DNA of 64,000 nt from the NCBI RefSeq assembly GCF_003987335.1, contig NZ_PIPK01000001.1:372001-436000 (forward strand). The letters run 5' to 3'. Made by a program: the position numbers and the translations under genes. The notes below the pieces were generated by a model. That model ran no database searches. It was given only the letters and a program-made list of their open reading frames with translations, and was not told where the DNA came from. Below are positions 54,749 to 64,000 of this stretch, piece after piece. Within the stretch, counting starts at the first letter, position 1. The number at the start of each line of letters is the position of its first letter. Origin of the DNA: Aliidiomarina maris. Its GTDB lineage: Bacteria > Pseudomonadota > Gammaproteobacteria > Enterobacterales > Alteromonadaceae.

Positions 54749-56733
54749 GCCATTCTGCAAGCCAAACCGAACGCGCTGCTATTACATACTTCAATGCCGA
54801 CGATTTAGCGCGTAATCAAGCTGAAATCGCCGCAGGCAAACTTTGGCGCTTCCCGGGCGGCATTCACCCGCCGCAGCGCAAAGATTTAGCCAACCAGACG
54901 CCAATTGCCAGAATGCCGATCCCAAAGCGCTTATGGATCCCATTGAAGCAACATATTGGTCAGCCTGGTCAACTCATCGTGCAAGTTGGTGACTCTGTCC
55001 TTAAAGGCCAAGCATTAACCGCACCAGGCCCAAATGCCGGCTTAGCGGTGCACGCGCCAACGTCAGGGCGAGTCAGTGCTATCGTCGAGCACCCGAGCGC
55101 GCACCCATCCGCGTTACCAGTGACCACTTTGATTCTCGACACCGATGGCGAAGACACTTGGGGTCAGCGTCACCCGATTGCCGATTATACCCAGCTAGAC
55201 AGCGCGGAGCTCATCGCCCATATTGCCCAGTGTGGTATTGCTGGGCTTGGCGGTGCAGCCTTTCCTACTGCGCAGAAACTCGCTAATAGTCAGCCACTGG
55301 ATTACCTGATTATCAATGGCGTTGAGTGTGAACCGTATATCGTGTCCGACGACCGTTTAATGCGTGAGCACCCGGCTGGTATCATGCGTGGGATTAAAAT
55401 TTTACAGCATATCAGCGGCATTGAGCAGGTTTTGGTGGCGATTGAAGATAACAAACCTGAAGCCATCAAAGCCATGCGCGATGCCTGTGAGGGTGACGCC
55501 AGCATTCAGGTGCGCGCGGTACCGACAGTGTATCCTTCAGGTGGTGAACGCCAATTAATTCAGGTTCTCACAGGCCGTCAAGTGCCTGCCAACGGGTTAC
55601 CCAAAGACATTGGCGTACTGATGCAAAACACCGGTACGGCGTATGCCATCTATCGCGCGGTGATGTTTGGTGAACCACTGCATGAACGGGTAGTGACCTT
55701 GACCGGCGAAGCGCTGGAGCGTCCTGGTACGGTGTGGGCGCCGCTTGGGTGCAGCGTGGAAGACTTACTTACCTTTGCTGGTTATCGCGCCTATCCCAAA
55801 GCCAAGGTGATTATGGGTGGCCCGATGATGGGCTTCACCTTGCCCCGCTTAGATGTGCCTATCGTCAAAGGAAGCAATTGTATTTTGGCGCCAGCAAAGA
55901 AGGAATTGCCGACTGCTGGTGCTGAAATGGCCTGTATTCGTTGTGGTGCCTGTGCAGATGTGTGCCCCGCCTCGTTGTTACCACAACAACTGTATTGGCT
56001 TGCCCGCGACCATGATTACGATGGCCTGCGCCAATATAACTTAGCGGACTGCATCGAATGTGGGGCCTGTGCTTTTGTATGCCCGAGCGAAATTCCCCTC
56101 GTGCATTATTACCGCCAAGCGAAAGCTGACATGCGTGAACAATATATTGAAAAGCACAAAGCGGATATTGCAAAAGAGCGTTTTGAAGCCCGCAAAGCAC
56201 GCTTAGAACGTGAAAAGCAAGAGCGTTTAGAAAAACACCAACGCGCCGCTGAAGCTCGCCAAAAAGCAGTCGCCGAACGCGAAGCAGCAGCTGCTGCCGC
56301 CGCTGATACAGTGCCTGACACAGCGAATACCAACGCAGGTGAAAGTAAGCAAGATAAGATTCAAGCCGCCATTGCGCGGGCGAAGGCCAAGAAAGCCGGC
56401 CAGGCAGCCCCTGCAGCCGAGGCTAGTAAGCAAGATAAAATTCAGGCTGCAATTGCGCGTGCTAAAGCCAAAAAAGCTGCCCAAGCTGCACCGAATTCCG
56501 AGCCTGCTGAAGCGCCTCAAACGTCACCGGCTGAGGCGCCAGCCGCTGAATTAAGTAAGCAAGATAGAGTTCAGGCAGCCATTGCCCGTGCTAAAGCCAA
56601 AAAGGCAGCTCAAGCCGCTGCGCTCGCAGCAAGTGAAAATCAGGAAGCGCAGCCTAGCAATAAGCCGGAAGCGTCTGAAGATGCAACCTTAACACCACCC
56701 AGTGGTGAAAAGACCGAACGAGGACATGATTGA
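54745..56733 (+). CDS. rnfC: Rnf complex subunit C (NADH/FMN and Fe-S subunit)
   Basis: The 662-residue subunit has an N-terminal biotinyl-like region ([15 protein letters not shown]), then the NADH/FMN-binding domain ([32 protein letters not shown]), SLBB, then two [4Fe-4S] motifs ([22 protein letters not shown] and [23 protein letters not shown]). A long charged helical C-terminal tail carries three copies of [18 protein letters not shown]. The tail is common in gammaproteobacterial RnfC, and the number of repeats varies. It overlaps rnfB (ATGA) with GGAGG upstream. Confidence 0.97.
   Translation: MSHSASQTERAAITYFNADDLARNQAEIAAGKLWRFPGGIHPPQRKDLANQTPIARMPIPKRLWIPLKQHIGQPGQLIVQVGDSVLKGQALTAPGPNAGLAVHAPTSGRVSAIVEHPSAHPSALPVTTLILDTDGEDTWGQRHPIADYTQLDSAELIAHIAQCGIAGLGGAAFPTAQKLANSQPLDYLIINGVECEPYIVSDDRLMREHPAGIMRGIKILQHISGIEQVLVAIEDNKPEAIKAMRDACEGDASIQVRAVPTVYPSGGERQLIQVLTGRQVPANGLPKDIGVLMQNTGTAYAIYRAVMFGEPLHERVVTLTGEALERPGTVWAPLGCSVEDLLTFAGYRAYPKAKVIMGGPMMGFTLPRLDVPIVKGSNCILAPAKKELPTAGAEMACIRCGACADVCPASLLPQQLYWLARDHDYDGLRQYNLADCIECGACAFVCPSEIPLVHYYRQAKADMREQYIEKHKADIAKERFEARKARLEREKQERLEKHQRAAEARQKAVAEREAAAAAAADTVPDTANTNAGESKQDKIQAAIARAKAKKAGQAAPAAEASKQDKIQAAIARAKAKKAAQAAPNSEPAEAPQTSPAEAPAAELSKQDRVQAAIARAKAKKAAQAAALAASENQEAQPSNKPEASEDATLTPPSGEKTERGHD
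56344..56607 (+). repeat. three 54-base coding repeats in the rnfC tail
   Basis: Copies at 56344-56397, 56425-56478 and 56554-56607 encode [18 protein letters not shown] with small changes (DR-V in the third). Spacers are Ala/Pro/Glu-rich and of different length (27 and 75 bases), suggesting expansion within the tail. Confidence 0.85.
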
Positions 56734-57851
56734 TGAGTTTTTATATTGCCTCGTCGCCCCATGCGCACCAACGCCGCACCACAAGTCAGTTAATGCGGAT
56801 TGTCGCCCTTGCCATGATCCCTGGCATTATCGCCCAGTGGTACTTCTTTGGTTGGGGTGTGCTATTACAAATCGGTCTAGCGGTGGCGACCGCCTATGCC
56901 GCTGAAGCGCTTTGCCTGCAAGCGCGCGAGCGCAGTGCGTTTGGTGGTTTGCGCGATAACACCGCGCTGGTGACGGCTTTGTTGTTAGCAGTGAGTATTC
57001 CGCCATTAGCGCCTTGGTGGGTCATTGTGATCGGTGTCGCCTTTTCCATCGTGGTGGTCAAACACCTGTACGGTGGCGTCGGCCAAAACCTTTTCAACCC
57101 CGCCATGGCCGGCTACGTTGTGTTGCTGATTTCGTTCCCTGTACAGATGACTAGTTGGTTACCCCCGATTGAATTAGCGGGCAGCCACCCAAGCTTATGG
57201 GAAAGCATACACATCATGCTGTTTCAGTATTCTACCGCGGGCTATAGCGTTGAACAGTTGCGAATGGTGGAAACAGGTGCGCTGCTCGACGCCGTGGTAA
57301 TGGCGACCCCCCTTGATCATATTCGCAGCGACTTGAGCCAAGGCATGACACTCTCTGAGAGTTTGCGGGCGCCTATATTTGCAGGTATTGCAGGTTTAGG
57401 CTGGCAGTGGGTTAACCTTGCCTATTTGGCCGGTGGCTTAGTGCTGCTACAACAGCGTGTCATTCAATGGCACATTCCAGTATCCATTCTGGCAACATTA
57501 GCCCTTTGCGCTGGCATAGGCAGCGTGATCGCGCCCGACACCTTGCCTGGCCTTGATATTCACCTGCTCAGCGGTGCCACTATGCTCGGCGCTTTCTTTA
57601 TTGCGACAGACCCAGTATCGGCGGCTACTTCGAACCGAGGTCGCTTGGTGTACGGTGCTTTAATTGCACTGTTGGTGTACTTAATTCGTAGTTTTGGCGG
57701 CTACCCCGATGCGGTTGCGTTTGCGGTGCTGTTAGCTAATTTATGCGTGCCTATTATTGATAAATACACCAAACCGACCACCTACGGTCATGGTTCAGCA
57801 GCTCGTCGCGACACGAAGCAAGCAAGCAGTTCTTCTAAGGGAGGCAATTGA
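56733..57851 (+). CDS. rnfD: Rnf complex subunit D (membrane flavoprotein)
   Basis: The 372-residue subunit has about ten helices. [19 protein letters not shown] and the covalent-FMN Thr region [24 protein letters not shown] are diagnostic. I start at the ATG at 56733, which overlaps the rnfC stop by one base (TGATG), with GAGGA eight bases upstream. Confidence 0.97.
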   Translation: MSFYIASSPHAHQRRTTSQLMRIVALAMIPGIIAQWYFFGWGVLLQIGLAVATAYAAEALCLQARERSAFGGLRDNTALVTALLLAVSIPPLAPWWVIVIGVAFSIVVVKHLYGGVGQNLFNPAMAGYVVLLISFPVQMTSWLPPIELAGSHPSLWESIHIMLFQYSTAGYSVEQLRMVETGALLDAVVMATPLDHIRSDLSQGMTLSESLRAPIFAGIAGLGWQWVNLAYLAGGLVLLQQRVIQWHIPVSILATLALCAGIGSVIAPDTLPGLDIHLLSGATMLGAFFIATDPVSAATSNRGRLVYGALIALLVYLIRSFGGYPDAVAFAVLLANLCVPIIDKYTKPTTYGHGSAARRDTKQASSSSKGGN

Positions 57852-58507
57852 TGAGCCAAGAAGCACGCGAAAAGATGCAGCGTAACGGCATCATTCTGGC
57901 GGTATTTGCCTTAGCTGCCATTGTGTTAGTCATGGCAACCCAATGGGCCACACGCGATCGCATTGATGCACAGCAGCGCAACGAGTTATTGAACACGTTA
58001 AATGCGCTTATCCCGCCACAGCAGCATGACAATGATTTATATGCAGATTGCACCTTAGTCACGGCACCTGACGCCTTGGGCTCAAGCCAGCCCCAAGCGG
58101 TATATCGCAGCCGCTTAGCTGGCGTCAATAATGCCCTGGCATTACGCACTACCGCCCCAGACGGTTACAGCGGCAACATTCATCTCTTGGTTGCTGTCAA
58201 TGCCCAAGGGGTTGTACAAGGTGTGCGGGTATTGGCCCATCGCGAAACCCCAGGTCTGGGTGACAAGATTGAGCTGCGCCGCGATGACTGGATTTTAAGT
58301 TTCGACGGTCAAGTCGTTCGTGGTGATAATGATCCGCGCTGGGCTGTACGCCGCGACGGTGGTATGTTTGACGCATTTACTGGGGCGACTATTACACCTC
58401 GCGCCGTGGTCAACGCGGTTGAGCGTACCGTACGCTATGCCAACCAACAACGTGACGTGCTATTCGCTGCACCCGCGAATTGCCAGGCCCAAGGAGATCC
58501 CGCATGA
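57851..58507 (+). CDS. rnfG: Rnf complex subunit G (covalent flavoprotein)
   Basis: The 218-residue subunit has one N-terminal helix ([20 protein letters not shown]) and a periplasmic FMN-binding domain. The FMN attachment site is in [17 protein letters not shown] (Thr of TGATIT). [12 protein letters not shown] is also typical. It starts at a TGATG overlap with rnfD, with GGGAGG upstream. Confidence 0.96.
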   Translation: MSQEAREKMQRNGIILAVFALAAIVLVMATQWATRDRIDAQQRNELLNTLNALIPPQQHDNDLYADCTLVTAPDALGSSQPQAVYRSRLAGVNNALALRTTAPDGYSGNIHLLVAVNAQGVVQGVRVLAHRETPGLGDKIELRRDDWILSFDGQVVRGDNDPRWAVRRDGGMFDAFTGATITPRAVVNAVERTVRYANQQRDVLFAAPANCQAQGDPA

Positions 58508-59283
58508 GTGATGCACTGAATCAAGCGGCCGACACTGCCGCCGACTCAACACCAGGTTCGACTGAGCTAACGGATACAAGTCAAGTTGACTACACAGAAG
58601 TACCCACTTTAGTGCGTAATGGCTTATGGGAAAATAACCCTGCCTTAGTGCAATTATTAGGTTTATGCCCGTTATTAGCAGTCACCGGCACCGTCACTAA
58701 CGCCCTTGGTCTTGGTTTAGCCACCCTCTTGGTCTTGGTTGGCTCTAATGTGACAGTCTCCTTGGTGCGAGGTTTCGTACCCAATGAAGTGCGTATTCCG
58801 GTATTTGTGATGGTAATTGCGACCTTCGTGACCTTAGTGGAGCTGCTAATGAATGCCTTTACTTACGGGCTATTCATGGCACTTGGGATCTTTATTCCAT
58901 TAATCGTCACCAATTGCGCCATTATTGGGCGTGCGGAAGCCTATGCGTCAAAAAATGGTTGGCAGTTGTCAGCCATTGACGGTTTTATGATGGGCTTAGG
59001 CTTTGCCGCCGTGCTGCTGGTATTAGGTGCGATGCGCGAAATTATTGGTCAAGGGACCTTATTTGATGGTGCCGATCTATTACTTGGTGCTTGGGCCAGC
59101 CATATACGTATTGAACTGTTCGCGGTTGATTATCCGCTGCTACTCGCGGTACTACCACCGGGTGCCTTTTTAGGTATGGGATTTATCATCGCAGCGAAAA
59201 ACTGGTTCGATCATAAGCGCAAATTAAAAGCCCAACCTCAGCTAGCTGAGAAAGTAGCACGCGCGCGAGTGACGTCTAACTAA
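58504..59283 (+). CDS. rnfE: Rnf complex subunit E
   Basis: A 259-residue six-helix paralogue of Rnf[35 protein letters not shown] and [27 protein letters not shown], whose Cys residues match those of RnfA. The first 38 residues before the conserved domain are an acidic, Thr/Ser-rich extension that most RnfE proteins lack. AAGGAG lies before the ATG at 58504, which overlaps the rnfG stop (ATGA), so this start is well supported. Confidence 0.96.
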   Translation: MSDALNQAADTAADSTPGSTELTDTSQVDYTEVPTLVRNGLWENNPALVQLLGLCPLLAVTGTVTNALGLGLATLLVLVGSNVTVSLVRGFVPNEVRIPVFVMVIATFVTLVELLMNAFTYGLFMALGIFIPLIVTNCAIIGRAEAYASKNGWQLSAIDGFMMGLGFAAVLLVLGAMREIIGQGTLFDGADLLLGAWASHIRIELFAVDYPLLLAVLPPGAFLGMGFIIAAKNWFDHKRKLKAQPQLAEKVARARVTSN

Positions 59284-59307
59284 AGCGACTATGAATTTTT
59301 ACCGATT

Positions 59308-59943
59308 ATGAATAAACAAAAACGCTATGAAATTTTAAGTCGTTTGCGGGATAACAACCCCAACCCGACAACTGAGCTGAATTTTAGTAATCCCTTTGAA
59401 TTGCTGATTGCGGTGTTACTCTCAGCCCAAGCCACTGACGTAGGTGTGAATAAGGCGACCGGCCCACTTTTCGCCGTCGCTAATAACCCTGCAGATATGC
59501 TGGCGTTAGGCGTCGATGGGGTGAAAGATTATATTAAAACCATTGGCTTATTTAATACTAAAGCCGAAAACGTGATTAAAACCTGCCGCATATTGGTCGA
59601 GCAACACGGTGGTGAAGTACCTGAGAACCGCGACGCATTAGAAGCGCTGCCCGGGGTTGGGCGGAAGACCGCGAATGTAGTGCTCAATACAGCCTTTGGC
59701 TGGCCGACGATAGCCGTCGACACGCATATTTTTCGGGTGTCCAATCGCACTAAACTGGCCATGGGAAAAAATGTCGATCAGGTGGAGCAAAAGCTGCTAA
59801 AAGTCGTTCCGGCAGAATTTAAGGTCGATGTGCATCACTGGTTAATCTTGCACGGGCGTTACACTTGCGTGGCGCGTAAGCCACGCTGTGGTTCCTGCAT
59901 TATTGAAGATCTCTGCGAGTTTAAAGATAAGATTGAGATTTAA
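59308..59943 (+). CDS. nth: endonuclease III (DNA glycosylase/AP lyase)
   Basis: The 211-residue base-excision repair enzyme removes oxidised pyrimidines. The helix-hairpin-helix has LEALPGVGRKTANVVLNTAFG (catalytic Lys) and AVDTHIFRVSNR (catalytic Asp). The C-terminal [4Fe-4S] loop is C-x6-C-x2-C-x5-C (CVARKPRCGSCIIEDLC). It is 24 bases after rnfE, the usual rnf-nth linkage. The last four bases overlap the convergent motY. Confidence 0.98.
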   Translation: MNKQKRYEILSRLRDNNPNPTTELNFSNPFELLIAVLLSAQATDVGVNKATGPLFAVANNPADMLALGVDGVKDYIKTIGLFNTKAENVIKTCRILVEQHGGEVPENRDALEALPGVGRKTANVVLNTAFGWPTIAVDTHIFRVSNRTKLAMGKNVDQVEQKLLKVVPAEFKVDVHHWLILHGRYTCVARKPRCGSCIIEDLCEFKDKIEI

Positions 59944-60848
59944 GGTGCCTGAGCGCTCAGCAGGCGCGGGTTGAACGGGCGCTGCATTTGTACCACAACC
60001 CGGCGGTTTTGCTGGCGTTCCAACTCAGTGTCGTTAGCAGCAACGTGACGGCGCTCACCATGCCCTGAAATTCGGATCTGATGTTCACTCACACCCGCTT
60101 CAAGCAGAAAAGCTTTCACCGACTCAGCCCGTTGCATCGCCAGGGTTTCATTTTCCTCAAATGGACCGTAAGAATCCGTGTGCGCATCGACTAATACCAG
60201 CTCAATGTCTTGGTCATGGCGCAAGTATTCACCAATTTGCATCAAACGCCGTTTTGACGGGTTGGTTAGGTCGTCCGTACGCTCGTGATATTGCAGAACA
60301 GTGAACGAGATATCTTCAAAACTATAGGGCAGTAACTGGGCTATACAATCCAAAAAGTCGTCGTAGCGACTGTGAAAATTGACCGCCGACACGCTGACCA
60401 CCACTTCGTCATGACTGTCATGCCAATCACGATAATAAATAGTCGGCTGCATGCCTTTCTCAAGTTCAGTCAACATTGTCCACGCCATGGTCTTACCCAC
60501 TTCGCTGTTGAACTGACGATACATGTCTAAGTTGCCCAGCTCGCGCGATGCTTGGCCTGGACGCCAATGAGGTGCCACCGATTTAATCGCAGCAATATCG
60601 TAGGTGTCGGGCAAACGCAGCATGTTCACCACCATGCGTAAATTCATTTCGCGGCTGGCATGGGCGTGAAAACGGACATCGCCGTAGCGCGGAATTGCGT
60701 GCTCCAACGTGCATTGCAACGGAGAGTATTCACTCACTCGCCACTGTGAATTGTCAAGCCCGGCGCCATAGTGGCGTACTTCAGCGCTTGCGCTAAAGGA
60801 TACACCTAACCAAGTCGCTACCAGACAACTCAATACAGTTTTTTGCAT
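59940..60848 (-). CDS. motY: MotY-like OmpA-domain protein of the sodium-driven flagellar motor
   Basis: The 302-residue secreted protein has a signal peptide (KTVLSCLVATWLGVSFSASA), a MotY N-terminal domain (GAGLDNSQWRVSEYSPLQCTLEHAIPRYGDVRFHAHA) and a C-terminal OmpA peptidoglycan-binding domain (LVDAHTDSYGPFEENETLAMQRAESVKAFLLEAGV ... GHGERR). In Vibrio, MotY forms the T ring that anchors PomAB stators. The rnt neighbour is the same as in Vibrio. I start at the ATG at 60848, with AAGGGG about nine bases upstream. Confidence 0.92.
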   Translation of the reverse strand: MQKTVLSCLVATWLGVSFSASAEVRHYGAGLDNSQWRVSEYSPLQCTLEHAIPRYGDVRFHAHASREMNLRMVVNMLRLPDTYDIAAIKSVAPHWRPGQASRELGNLDMYRQFNSEVGKTMAWTMLTELEKGMQPTIYYRDWHDSHDEVVVSVSAVNFHSRYDDFLDCIAQLLPYSFEDISFTVLQYHERTDDLTNPSKRRLMQIGEYLRHDQDIELVLVDAHTDSYGPFEENETLAMQRAESVKAFLLEAGVSEHQIRISGHGERRHVAANDTELERQQNRRVVVQMQRPFNPRLLSAQAP

Positions 60849-60975
60849 GCCTTCCATCCCCTTCACATTATTCTAGTTAGCTTATCGACCAAAATCGCTT
60901 CGGCTTTAGCATTTAAGCCCGCTTTCTGGCATACTTGCGCGCCTACATGTTCATTTTTCAGTAATCGGATATCGC

Positions 60976-61671
60976 ATGCCAGAGTCTAGTTCATCAAGCC
61001 TTCAGTCGGACACCTCACAAACCGACACCCAAAGCACCGAGTTGGCGCAAAACGAGCTGATGAAAGAACGATTTCGTGGCTATTTACCAGTCGTTATCGA
61101 CGTTGAGACGGCTGGCTTTAATGCAAAAACCGACGCCCTGCTCGAAATTGCAGCGGTGATGCTGGATTTCAATCAGGCGGGTGAATTGCACCCGGTAGAA
61201 ACCTTTCATGCCCATGTGGAGCCGTTCGAAGGGGCGAACATTGAACAAAGCGCGATCGAATTTCATGGTATCGACCCAGACAATCCGTTGCGCGGTGCCA
61301 TTGCGGAGCAAGACGCGATTAAGCAAATGTTCAAGATCATTCGCAAAGCTCAAAAAGCGGCCGGATGTCAGCGCTGTGTGCTGGTCGGGCATAATGCGAC
61401 CTTCGATCATGGTTTTGTGATGGCGGCAGCTGAACGTCACGCCTTGAAGCGCAATCCATTTCACCCGTTTGTCACCTTTGATACTGCCGCCTTAGCGGCA
61501 TTAACCTTGGGCCAAACCGTGCTTGCCAAAGCGTGCAAAGCCGCGCAAATAGAATTCGACGGTCACCAGGCACATAGTGCGTTATACGACACAGAGCGCA
61601 CTGCAGAGCTATTCTGCTGGATGGTAAACCGCTGGCGAGCACTCGGTGGCTGGCCACCAAAGCACGGATAA
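60976..61671 (+). CDS. rnt: ribonuclease T
   Basis: The 231-residue DEDDh exonuclease trims tRNA, 5S and 23S rRNA 3' ends. Exo I is [24 protein letters not shown], exo II is [16 protein letters not shown] and exo III is [17 protein letters not shown]. It has an N-terminal extension of about 30 Ser/Thr/Gln-rich residues before the usual [13 protein letters not shown], which E. coli RNase T lacks. Confidence 0.97.
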   Translation: MPESSSSSLQSDTSQTDTQSTELAQNELMKERFRGYLPVVIDVETAGFNAKTDALLEIAAVMLDFNQAGELHPVETFHAHVEPFEGANIEQSAIEFHGIDPDNPLRGAIAEQDAIKQMFKIIRKAQKAAGCQRCVLVGHNATFDHGFVMAAAERHALKRNPFHPFVTFDTAALAALTLGQTVLAKACKAAQIEFDGHQAHSALYDTERTAELFCWMVNRWRALGGWPPKHG

Positions 61672-61699
61672 AAAACCACAGCCTGTTGGCTGTGGTTTT
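61672..61699. terminator. bidirectional terminator between rnt and the curlin-repeat gene
   Basis: AAAACCACAGCC - TGTT - GGCTGTGGTTTT. T-tracts occur in both directions. Confidence 0.9.
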
Positions 61700-61736
61700 C
61701 GCTTATTTGCTATCTAGGCCGTTATTTAAGCAGTGA

Positions 61737-62840
61737 TTACTGCTGAGTGATAGTGGCCGAGTTGAATGAGCCTGATTGGAACACGTTCATGCTGCTGGCA
61801 TCAGACAACTGATGACCTTGAATCAGGTTGGCGCTGCCTACTTGGACTAATGACACGCTGCCACCAAAGCCACCAACTTCGAATTCACCGCCACCAATAC
61901 CTTGAATCACGTTACTGTCACCGTATTGACCCATAAACACACTGTTCTGCTCATTAGAGACCAACAAGCTTAAGCTATTTAACTCACCATACTGCTCAGA
62001 TGCTGCTGAGTTGCGACGCGCGGTAAAGCGCACGCTGGCATCGTTCTCGTCGCCCCACTGATGGCTATCGTAGCTGTTAATTGGATCGCCCATGAACACG
62101 CTCAGACTATTCGCAGTGCCTTCTTGCAGGCTGACCACGCTGTTAGAGTGATGTGCAGGCTGAGTCACAGTCATGTAGTTGTCGCTACCGTACTGCTCAG
62201 AGCTTACATAGCTACCATCGCCACGTAACAGAATATCCGTCACGTTGCTATTACCATCCTGAATCACCGAGAAGTCATTGTTCGTGGATATTGCGCCAGA
62301 GTTGCGCGCCAGCACATCGATATACACTTCGTTACTTTGACCGCTCTGCCAGCTGTAAATATACGAGCCGTCCGCACCATCAACGGTGTAAACCGCTAAG
62401 TTGTCGACACCGCTTTGAGTCGCATTGATGCCATTATCGTCGCCACTCACATAGACATCGACGTAGTTATCGTCACCGAACTGGGACGCAATCAAGCCAT
62501 TGCCGTCACCGTAGGTTGACGCGTCAAGCTGGTTGCCACCTGCTTGATACAACTGACCGTAGTTATCATCACCTTCCAGGTAATAATCAATGCTGTTACC
62601 GGACGCACCTAACTGGGTTAAGCTCAGGCTATTGTCATCACCTTGTTGCCAAGTGGTCGCATCATTCAAGTAACCATCTTGCAATGTGACCAGCGAGCTA
62701 CCGACGCCAGCTTGGGTGGCTGACAATTGGTTTTCAACGCCAATTTGCGTAGCACCGATTGACTGGGCTACGCCAATTTGAGTTAACGTAGCTTGGTTGA
62801 AGTCGCCTGACTGACTAAGTGATGCAGTAGTTGCAGGCAA
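61737..62840 (-). CDS. curlin-repeat (CsgA/CsgB-like) protein, 5' end missing
   Basis: About 367 residues composed of imperfect curlin-type repeats of roughly 20-25 residues with the Q-x-G-x4-N pattern (SQSGDFNQATLTQIGVAQS, SVSLVQVGSANLIQG, NVFQSGSFNSATITQQ). It would form a functional amyloid of the curli type. There is no ATG and no complete signal peptide. The frame opens at the TAA at 62868-62870 and runs through the peroxiredoxin terminator, reading RFFLPATTAS just before the repeats. FLPATTAS looks like the tail of a signal peptide. The only start available near the repeats is TTG 62840. I think the gene is a 5'-truncated remnant. No csg export genes are in the window. Confidence 0.75.
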   Translation of the reverse strand: MPATTASLSQSGDFNQATLTQIGVAQSIGATQIGVENQLSATQAGVGSSLVTLQDGYLNDATTWQQGDDNSLSLTQLGASGNSIDYYLEGDDNYGQLYQAGGNQLDASTYGDGNGLIASQFGDDNYVDVYVSGDDNGINATQSGVDNLAVYTVDGADGSYIYSWQSGQSNEVYIDVLARNSGAISTNNDFSVIQDGNSNVTDILLRGDGSYVSSEQYGSDNYMTVTQPAHHSNSVVSLQEGTANSLSVFMGDPINSYDSHQWGDENDASVRFTARRNSAASEQYGELNSLSLLVSNEQNSVFMGQYGDSNVIQGIGGGEFEVGGFGGSVSLVQVGSANLIQGHQLSDASSMNVFQSGSFNSATITQQ

Positions 62841-62866
62841 AAAAAACCGCGCATCTGCGCGGTTTT
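62839..62866 (-). terminator. Rho-independent terminator after the peroxiredoxin gene
   Basis: On the minus strand CCGCGCA-GA-TGCGCGG followed by eight T residues, 25 bases after the stop codon. The T-run is part of the curlin-gene reading frame. Confidence 0.93.
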
Positions 62867-62890
62867 CTTATCTATCAAACCAGGTAACTA

Positions 62891-63496
62891 TTACAGCTTG
62901 CCTGAGTTCTTTGACAGGTATGCAGCAACACCTTCAGCGGTGTCTTTCATGCCTTCGTCACCTTCGTTCCAACCCGCAGGGCATACTTCGCCGTGCTTCT
63001 GGTGGAAGTTTAATGCGTCAACCATGCGCAGCATTTCGTCAATGTTACGACCTAGAGGTAAGTCGTTCACCACCTGGTGACGTACTTGACCGTCTTCGTC
63101 GATCAAGAATGACGCGCGGAAAGCAACACCAGCTTCAGGGTGCTCAACGTCGTACGCTTTGCAGATTTCGTGCTTCACATCAGCAACTAATGGGTACTTA
63201 ACTTGGCCGATACCACCATTTTCGATGCTGGTGTTACGCCATGCATTGTGTGAAAACTGAGAGTCGATTGAAACACCAATCACTTTCACACCACGCTTTT
63301 CGAATTCAGCTAAACGCTTATCGAAAGCGATAAGCTCTGAAGGGCACACAAAGGTGAAGTCCAGTGGGTAGAAGAACAACACTGCTTTTGAACCTTTGAT
63401 ATGATCAGCAAAGTTAAAACCTTCTACGATTTCACCGTTACCTAATACTGCTGCTGCAGTAAAATCTGGGGCTTGACGTCCTACTAGTACAGCCAT
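62891..63496 (-). CDS. typical 2-Cys peroxiredoxin (AhpC/Prx1 type)
   Basis: The 201-residue thiol peroxidase reduces H2O2 and organic peroxides. The peroxidatic Cys is in FYPLDFTFVCPSELIAF and the resolving Cys in GEVCPAGWNEGDEG near the C terminus. The resolving-Cys context and length place it with eukaryote-like Prx1/AhpC2 proteins found in marine Alteromonadales and Vibrio rather than enteric AhpC. GGAG lies eight bases before the ATG. No AhpF reductase is adjacent. Confidence 0.95.
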   Translation of the reverse strand: MAVLVGRQAPDFTAAAVLGNGEIVEGFNFADHIKGSKAVLFFYPLDFTFVCPSELIAFDKRLAEFEKRGVKVIGVSIDSQFSHNAWRNTSIENGGIGQVKYPLVADVKHEICKAYDVEHPEAGVAFRASFLIDEDGQVRHQVVNDLPLGRNIDEMLRMVDALNFHQKHGEVCPAGWNEGDEGMKDTAEGVAAYLSKNSGKL

Positions 63497-63608
63497 TTGT
63501 TTTCTCCGTCAGTCATGTGTTAAATCAATGCCTTAAGGCACCAACAAGTAAAAAAGTCCCATATTAAATATGGGCAACTATGATCTTTTCAAGTCGAAAG
63601 ATTAAGAT

Positions 63609-63971
63609 TTATTGTTCGGGTTGCTCAGGTGCTGCGGCTTCGACCAATGGCTGCAGTTCACCTTGCTGGAACATTTCTAGAATAATATCACAGCCGCCAA
63701 CTAACTCACCGTTCACCCACAATTGTGGGAAGGTCGGCCAATTTGCGATTTTCGGCAACTCAGCGCGAATATCTGGGTTCTGTAACACGTCGACGTAAGC
63801 AAACGGTTTGCCGCAACCCATCAAGGCTTGGGATGCTTGCGCCGAAAAGCCGCAACTTGGTAGCTTAGGCGAGCCTTTCATATATAACAGCACCGGATTC
63901 TCTGCTATTTGCTGACGAATACGATCTTGAACACTTTGTTCAGTTTGCGCTGTGTGTTGATTGTCTTCCAT
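63609..63971 (-). CDS. grxD: monothiol glutaredoxin Grx4
   Basis: The 120-residue protein has the monothiol active site CGFS in KGSPKLPSCGFSAQA, plus PTFPQLWVNGELVGGCDII for glutathione binding. Grx4 proteins carry and transfer [2Fe-2S] clusters, often with BolA. I start at the ATG at 63971 (MEDNQH), with GAGG about nine bases upstream. The upstream codon at 63989 adds six residues without support. The Gln/Glu/Pro-rich C terminus is slightly extended. Confidence 0.96.
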   Translation of the reverse strand: MEDNQHTAQTEQSVQDRIRQQIAENPVLLYMKGSPKLPSCGFSAQASQALMGCGKPFAYVDVLQNPDIRAELPKIANWPTFPQLWVNGELVGGCDIILEMFQQGELQPLVEAAAPEQPEQ

Positions 63972-64000
63972 CAATATTACCTCAATCACTACCAGGAATT

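Overview
This window is a stretch of ordinary chromosome from a marine gammaproteobacterium of the Alteromonadales type. Idiomarinaceae (Idiomarina, Pseudidiomarina or Aliidiomarina) is my best guess. That is an inference from remembered gene neighbourhoods (alaS-csrA-tRNA-Ser-tRNA-Arg, scpA-scpB-rluB, a trp operon with separate trpG and fused trpCF, rnfABCDGE-nth, motY/rnt) and was not tested by any search. Sodium bioenergetics is prominent: an oxaloacetate decarboxylase Na+ pump (oadGAB), an Rnf complex, and MotY, a part of the Na+-driven flagellar motor. I see no insertion sequence, prophage, integrase or CRISPR array.

Layout. 1-3 kb: start of gshA, then a large hybrid sensor kinase with a 55-residue membrane protein coupled to it. 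3-6.3 kb: oadGAB. 6.6-10.7 kb: tRNA-Arg x2, tRNA-Ser, csrA, alaS, recX. 10.9-16.6 kb: SIMPL-domain protein, agmatine deiminase-like protein, rluB, scpB, scpA, a YciO-type protein and a PHP phosphoesterase. 16.7-23.8 kb: trp leader and attenuator, then trpE-G-D-CF-B-A. 23.8-31.3 kb: AI-2E-type permease, YfcH-like protein, YbbP/YbbA exporter, tesA, folK and folM. 31.4-34.4 kb: a tRNA-Glu/tRNA-Ala array containing two odd chimeric units, then can and gltX. 34.5-42.6 kb: a DUF2061 protein, a Fur box, SelO, and a nitric-oxide-type signalling set (FIST protein, hybrid kinase, LuxR-type regulator) beside an aldehyde dehydrogenase. 42-44.7 kb: a decayed TonB copper-receptor locus next to a candidate Fur-controlled small RNA. 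44.8-50.2 kb: tRNA-Val x3, uvrB, a MATE exporter and an aspartate aminotransferase. 50.2-51.1 kb: AT-rich DNA, a DnaA-box cluster and tRNA-Asn x2. 51.2-64 kb: serine hydrolase, PAP2 phosphatase, rnfABCDGE-nth, motY, rnt, a curlin-repeat gene that has lost its 5' end, a peroxiredoxin and grxD.

Most genes sit in tight operons with 1-13 base overlaps (ATGA or TGATG junctions) and good Shine-Dalgarno sequences. tRNA operons are preceded by TTGACA - 16 or 17 - TATAAT-like promoters with GC-rich discriminators.

The most unusual items are: (1) two tandem units at 31497-31737 in which the 3' part of tRNA-Glu is joined to a nested, three-way-junction-like inverted-repeat element; (2) a compact transcription unit at about 44506-44629 with a promoter overlapped by a Fur box, internal stems and a strong terminator, which looks like an iron-responsive small RNA; (3) the broken copper receptor followed by a two-helix membrane protein coupled to a lone RegA-type DNA-binding domain; (4) a DnaA-box cluster far from the usual origin genes; (5) a curlin gene whose reading frame begins inside the terminator of the peroxiredoxin gene.
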